A stretch of 9,546 bases of DNA from positions 1,556 through 11,101 of the forward strand of contig DHXL01000296.1 in assembly GCA_002415335.1 (NCBI GenBank), given 5' to 3'. Both the position numbers and the translations under genes were made by a program. The DNA comes from Oxalobacteraceae bacterium UBA5157 (GTDB lineage: Bacteria > Pseudomonadota > Gammaproteobacteria > Burkholderiales > Burkholderiaceae_D). Shown piece after piece: positions 5,559-9,546 of the stretch (its first letter is position 1; every line of letters begins with the position of its first letter). The notes below the pieces were generated by a model that was not told the DNA's origin, did not search any database, and saw only the letters and a program-made list of their open reading frames with translations.

Positions 5559-6778
5559 GTCGGTGCCGCCAAATCAGCCAACAGACTATCCGCCACCGCT
5601 TCTTCATCGATCGCCTTGCCTCGTAAATGCATCGCAGCGGCCAGCGCAGCATCCCAGTCGGCATCGAACCTATCCGCTCCCAAGGTGCGCGATCTATCCT
5701 CGGCATCGGCATCGGCTGCGGCAACCAGATAATCCTGCCTCGAAAAACGCCAGGGTTGCGCACCAAATCGCCGCATCACCCAATTACCAATGCGCAAACC
5801 GGCCCAGTCGAAATCGCCGTGATAACGCAGTTGCGCACCTGCTGCCGCAAGTTGCGCGAGCAACGTCCGCTGCGCCGCCGCCGGCATACCGTCGGTACAG
5901 GCCAACGGCGCGCAATGCACACCGAGGGCATCGGCGGCGATCGCGACCAAGTTTGGGTTTTCGCAGACGAATACCGTGCGCCCGGCCACATCCCAACGCG
6001 GCGGCGTGCGCAATAGTTCGCGCAGGGAGAGATAGCCGGGCTGTCCGGCAACCCCCGCGCTGCCCGCCACGGGCAGATTCAGAAACAGCGCCGGCCTCGC
6101 CAATTCATTGAGCAGCACACCGGCATCGGCCCATAACGCCCGCACCGATTCACCAGCCTGGGCATCTTCTTCGCTGCAATCGTTGCGCTGTTGCCGAAGC
6201 ACGCTCAGCGCCAGCGTTGCCACGGGCCGGCCCTGATCGAGCGCATGCGCATCGCCCAATGTCTCGGCCGCCAACCGCGAACGCGCCATGCCGGCCGCCG
6301 GCAGGCGCCGCAATACGCATTGCGCGGCCTTGCACAAATCGGCGCCGAGGCGCGGATCGCTGCGTGACAAGCGCTTGAGCAAACCAAGACCCCTGGCGTC
6401 GGCCAGAAAAGCCGCGATCCGGGCGTCGCATGCGCCGCGCACACTGTCCCATTGCGCGTCCGTTGCGGCACGTTCGGCCGTCTTGTTCGTGATTGTGCCG
6501 TCCAGCATCTCAAGCGCGTCACGCAAAGAATCGGCCAGACCGCCGTTGCGCAACGCCGCATTCAACGCGTCGATGTCGAGTCGCATCGATGCAGCGCGCG
6601 AAGTCACACGCCGTAGCGGCAGCCCCAACAAACCGGCCAGCGCGGCGCGCTCGATTTCTGACAAGCCGTTCAAGGTAATGACACCGGATTCGACCCCGCG
6701 CTCGTAGCGGTTGCGCAGACGCGCGCGCAATACGCTCAGTTGCGGTCCGCCGAGCAAGCGCTGCAGGCGTTCGCTCAT
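5552..6778 (-). CDS. jetD: JetD, Toprim nuclease subunit of a type II Wadjet system (TIGR02679/DUF2399)
   Basis: JetD is the Toprim-domain, topoisomerase VI-like nuclease of Wadjet, an SMC-like complex that extrudes and cleaves small circular DNA such as plasmids. The 408 residues fit the TIGR02679 form used in type II systems. The N-terminal DUF3323-like part covers about residues 1-240 and starts MSERLQRLLGGPQLSVLRAR. The C-terminal DUF2399/Toprim part covers about 250-405, with the acidic motifs intact: Glu273 in VFVCENPN and Asp322/Asp324 in YHGDFDWAGLRIG. These should bind the catalytic metal. The ATG lies only 3 bases after the jetC stop (TAA-GTC-ATG) with no ribosome binding site, so translation is probably coupled to jetC. 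The gene is full length and looks active. Nuclease function is inferred from the family; the Toprim motif and the jetC neighbour are seen. Being last in the operon matches other type II loci. Confidence 0.9.
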   Translation of the reverse strand: MSERLQRLLGGPQLSVLRARLRNRYERGVESGVITLNGLSEIERAALAGLLGLPLRRVTSRAASMRLDIDALNAALRNGGLADSLRDALEMLDGTITNKTAERAATDAQWDSVRGACDARIAAFLADARGLGLLKRLSRSDPRLGADLCKAAQCVLRRLPAAGMARSRLAAETLGDAHALDQGRPVATLALSVLRQQRNDCSEEDAQAGESVRALWADAGVLLNELARPALFLNLPVAGSAGVAGQPGYLSLRELLRTPPRWDVAGRTVFVCENPNLVAIAADALGVHCAPLACTDGMPAAAQRTLLAQLAAAGAQLRYHGDFDWAGLRIGNWVMRRFGAQPWRFSRQDYLVAAADADAEDRSRTLGADRFDADWDAALAAAMHLRGKAIDEEAVADSLLADLAAPTN

Positions 6779-6781
6779 GAC

Positions 6782-9546
6782 TTATGCGGCCAGCGCCGGA
6801 AAACGCCGCGCGCCATCGGCTTCGGCGCGGCGTGCGCGGCCGTCCCAAGTCCAGCGCGAAACATACACCGCATCGATCCCTTCGTGCCGCTGCAACTGGC
6901 AAATCGACACGCCGGGCAACTCGGCGTAACAAGCCCACTCACGCTCGCTGGTCATCACGAAATCAAGATCGAATTCACGCACCAGCGCCATGCAATGCGC
7001 ACGCGCCGCATCGTCAATGCCGGCGAAGGCTTCATCCAGCAGCACCAGCCTCGGCGCATACGCATAATCACCGTGACTATAGAAACTCGAAACCGCGGCA
7101 AACAGCGGCACCGTCAACCCCAAGGCCCGTTCCCCGCTCGATGCGGGCCCCGACAGCGGACGCCACTGGCCGTCTTGCCAGCGCTGTACCCGGAAGCGAT
7201 GCCAGCGCCGGTAATCCAGCGCGCGCGACAGCATGTCGAGCAGGCTGCCGCCGCCATCCATATCGGCGCGCAAGCGTTCAGCGGCAATGCGGTTTTGCAG
7301 CATGTCGCCGACCACCTTGCGGTCGTCAGGCGACCAGGCGTCGGCGCTGGTATTGAGTAGGCGTTTGCGCGCGGCATCGAGTCCGATCGGCGCGCCTTCG
7401 CTGCCTTCCGGCAGCGCTTGCCAGACCAGGCGGAACTTGACGCCGGTCGAGGTCGGGCGTTTTTCCAGCTCGTCGTTGATCGCTGCCAGCCGGCGTTCCG
7501 AATCCTGCAACAGTCTTTGCACCGCGGCGGCGACTTCGGCTTGCAAATGGTTTTCCAGCACCTCGCGTTCACGCTGCGTCAACAGCTCGCGCCGTTGCGC
7601 GATTTCTTCGGCGATGCGGTGCTCGATCAAGTCCGTCCGCTCGGGCCGGTTCTGGTATACGATCGCGACGATCGGGCCGTAATCGCTCATCTCGGCCTGC
7701 GCCTGATGGCCGAGCGCCGTCAAGGTGCGCGTCAGTTCGGTAAAGTCGCCTGAGACCGCGTTCTGGATGCGGGTCCAGTCGGCGTCTTCGGCATTGACAG
7801 TCAGCAGCTCTTGCTCGGTGCGACGCGCCAGGCTCAGTGCGGCGTCGATGGTCCAGGCTTCGCCTTGCGCCGGTTGCTCCAGATCAGGTAACGCGAGCGC
7901 CAGCAAACCCGTCGCCGCAAAACGCTGCAAGCCGCTGATCGCTGTGTGGCGCGCGCTACTGCGCTCTTCCAGCAACACACCGCAGTCTTCAACCCGCTGC
8001 TCGCTACGCGCGCGTTGCTCGCCGGCCTTGTTCATGGCGGCGCTTTCCGACTTCAGCGACTGCTCTCCTTGCAGCACCGCTTGCCGTATCGCGGCTAGCC
8101 GCTGTTTCAATTCCTCGACCTTGACGCCGACCGTTTCGCGCAATACTTGCAGGCGTGCCGCGATCTCGTCGGCGAGCGCGCTGCGCTCGGTCAACTGCGC
8201 GTTGCGCGCATCCAGCTCGGCACGCGCCTCGGCTTCGCGTTCGCGCTGACGTTCGAATTCCGGCAGCGTGTGGCGCACGTTCTGCGCTTCGAGCATCAAG
8301 GTCTGCAACGCCTGTTCGTATTGATCCAACGCGCATTCGATTTGCGTCAATGCTTGCGGCGCGGTCGGCAAACGCAGATCTTCCGCATCGACGGCCAGCG
8401 ACTCGCGCGCATCGCGCCAGCGCCGTTCGGCGGCGATCAGAAGAGCGTCTGCGTGCGCCAGTTTTTCCGCTGCGGCGCGGCGCTGTTTTTCAAAGCCGAT
8501 GGCCTCGATTTGCGCGCCGCGCAAGGCGTCGTCAGACGGCGCTTGCTCCCATTCTTCAGTCGCCATTCGCTGCTGTTGTGCGACTCTATTTTGCTGCGCT
8601 TGCAGTTGCTGCAGTTGCCGCGCGATCGCGTCGAGTGCCGCCAACACGTCGACCAGCCGGCGTTGACGTGCCGCCTCGCGTGCGGCGTAACCGATGTATT
8701 CCGCGATCGGCTTGTCCCACGCGCCACACACCGGGCCAAGGCGAAACTGCCCCGACGGCGCGACCCAGGCCTCAGCGCGCTCGACATCATTGTCGGCGCA
8801 GGCAATGCCGCGCAACACCCAGGTAATCACCGCAGCCGGCACCACCGCACCCTCGACCGGCACGCACCAATACGTGAGCGACGCCGGCTGCGGCGTGCGC
8901 GCGATCAGGATCGTGTCGAAGGTCTCAGCGGCAAGCAGCGCGCCGTCCGGTGTCAGCCAGGCATCGAGCAGACCGGCCGCTTCGAGTGCCGCTTCCAGAC
9001 CGGCGCGCTGCGTATCGCTGACTCGCTCGCGGAATTCAATCAATTGCCAGAGCGGCGCACCCGCCCTGCCCTCGCGCGCAGTGCCGCTACGCTGGTAGGG
9101 TGCGGGCGGTGTCTTGTCTTCGCCACGTTCCAGGCTCTCACGCTCGCTTTGCAAAATGCTTTGTTCCGACCCCAGATTCTTGCGCTGTTGGCGCAGTTCC
9201 GCCTCATGTTCCGCCAGCCGCGCGCCGGCGTGCTGCTGCGCACGGTGTAGAGCGGCGCGCGCCGGATTATCGCCGTCGAGCGTGGCGACCCATTCGGCCA
9301 ATGCGGTCAGCACCAGATCGGCATCGGGAAGATGCAATTGCTGCAACCCGGCACAATGGCGCTGCCATCGATCGACCAGCGCCGCGCCGCATTGCTCGGC
9401 GGCGAGCTCAGCGGCGGCGGCTTGCGCAGCGGCGTCTTCCAGTTCATCGGCGCGCTCGTTGCGCCGGCGCTGCTCTTGTCCGTGTTCGCGTTCGGTGCTC
9501 TCCATGGCGCGCAGACGACGTTGAATCTGCGCCAGATGTTCGCGCC
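6782..9546 (-). CDS. jetC: JetC, SMC-like ATPase of a type II Wadjet system (TIGR02680), N-terminus off the window
   Basis: JetC is the motor of Wadjet: a long SMC/MukB-like ATPase whose dimer translocates along DNA. About 920 codons are visible; the frame stays open through the right edge, so the Met at 9503-9505 is internal (upstream codons read REHLAQIQRRLRA). Counting from that Met: coiled coil at about 1-130; a globular hinge-like insert at about 150-280, including LWQLIEFRERVSDTQRAGLE and the family block FRLGPVCGAWDKPIAEYIGY; a long coiled coil at about 285-640 rich in Glu/Arg/Gln; then the C-terminal ATPase head. The head has the ABC signature SSGERAL (Ser790, Gly791, Glu792), Walker B LVLLDEAFAGID with Asp824/Glu825, and MTSEREW as the switch region. 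The Walker A half-head must lie in the missing part, roughly 400 residues if the length is typical (about 1,350). The stop is 3 bases before jetD. It is not SbcC, Smc or MukB: the hinge and the JetD neighbour decide this. Confidence 0.9.
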   Translation of the reverse strand, partial: REHLAQIQRRLRAMESTEREHGQEQRRRNERADELEDAAAQAAAAELAAEQCGAALVDRWQRHCAGLQQLHLPDADLVLTALAEWVATLDGDNPARAALHRAQQHAGARLAEHEAELRQQRKNLGSEQSILQSERESLERGEDKTPPAPYQRSGTAREGRAGAPLWQLIEFRERVSDTQRAGLEAALEAAGLLDAWLTPDGALLAAETFDTILIARTPQPASLTYWCVPVEGAVVPAAVITWVLRGIACADNDVERAEAWVAPSGQFRLGPVCGAWDKPIAEYIGYAAREAARQRRLVDVLAALDAIARQLQQLQAQQNRVAQQQRMATEEWEQAPSDDALRGAQIEAIGFEKQRRAAAEKLAHADALLIAAERRWRDARESLAVDAEDLRLPTAPQALTQIECALDQYEQALQTLMLEAQNVRHTLPEFERQREREAEARAELDARNAQLTERSALADEIAARLQVLRETVGVKVEELKQRLAAIRQAVLQGEQSLKSESAAMNKAGEQRARSEQRVEDCGVLLEERSSARHTAISGLQRFAATGLLALALPDLEQPAQGEAWTIDAALSLARRTEQELLTVNAEDADWTRIQNAVSGDFTELTRTLTALGHQAQAEMSDYGPIVAIVYQNRPERTDLIEHRIAEEIAQRRELLTQREREVLENHLQAEVAAAVQRLLQDSERRLAAINDELEKRPTSTGVKFRLVWQALPEGSEGAPIGLDAARKRLLNTSADAWSPDDRKVVGDMLQNRIAAERLRADMDGGGSLLDMLSRALDYRRWHRFRVQRWQDGQWRPLSGPASSGERALGLTVPLFAAVSSFYSHGDYAYAPRLVLLDEAFAGIDDAARAHCMALVREFDLDFVMTSEREWACYAELPGVSICQLQRHEGIDAVYVSRWTWDGRARRAEADGARRFPALAA

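Noticed and set aside
8147..9250. Plus-strand open frame of 367 codons opposite jetC
   Set aside because: It is a shadow of the well-supported jetC reading frame, Arg-rich and without motifs.
9503..9505. Met codon as the true start of jetC
   Set aside because: The frame is open to the window edge with coiled-coil-like residues upstream, and a start here would lack the Walker A half of the ATPase head.
6782..9546. Identification of the large ATPase as SbcC, Smc or MukB
   Set aside because: The hinge-like block and the immediate TIGR02679-type Toprim neighbour fit the TIGR02680/JetC family; no sbcD, scpA/B or mukE/F gene is adjacent.

Overview
The window looks like a chromosomal segment of a betaproteobacterium, most likely Oxalobacteraceae (Herbaspirillum/Collimonas/Herminiimonas type). 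This rests on the order ubiE, a Tim44-domain gene, ubiJ, ubiB, on GC-rich coding sequence, and on the style of the encoded proteins. Every gene I can support lies on the minus strand, so transcription runs from high to low coordinates. No RNA gene, CRISPR array or intact insertion sequence is visible.

Right part (5552-9546): the last two genes of a type II Wadjet plasmid-defence operon. A large SMC-like ATPase (JetC, TIGR02680 type) enters from the right edge without its N-terminus. It is followed after 3 bases by a Toprim-domain nuclease (JetD, TIGR02679/DUF2399 type). The partner genes jetA and jetB are predicted just beyond position 9546. This is the most interesting content of the window.

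Between the defence operon and the core genes (about 4938-5551): a small, relatively AT-rich gene for a STAS-like DUF4325 protein with its own candidate extended -10 promoter, then the ubiE upstream region with a consensus TATAAT box and a small inverted repeat.

Core part (842-4937): ubiE (C-methyltransferase), a secreted or membrane-anchored Tim44-domain protein ending at a strong rho-independent terminator, then ubiJ and ubiB overlapping by 4 bases. UbiE, UbiJ and UbiB all serve ubiquinone biosynthesis: UbiE does one ring methylation, while UbiJ (SCP2 lipid-binding) and UbiB (atypical kinase/ATPase) support the Ubi complex. A short, partly repeated element between the terminator and ubiJ may be a mobile-element remnant or a regulatory site.

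Left end (1-826): a TPMT-type methyltransferase gene 15 bases downstream of ubiB, probably cotranscribed, then the first 50 codons of an ABC importer ATPase (PotA/FbpC-like) with a perfect palindrome in its upstream region.
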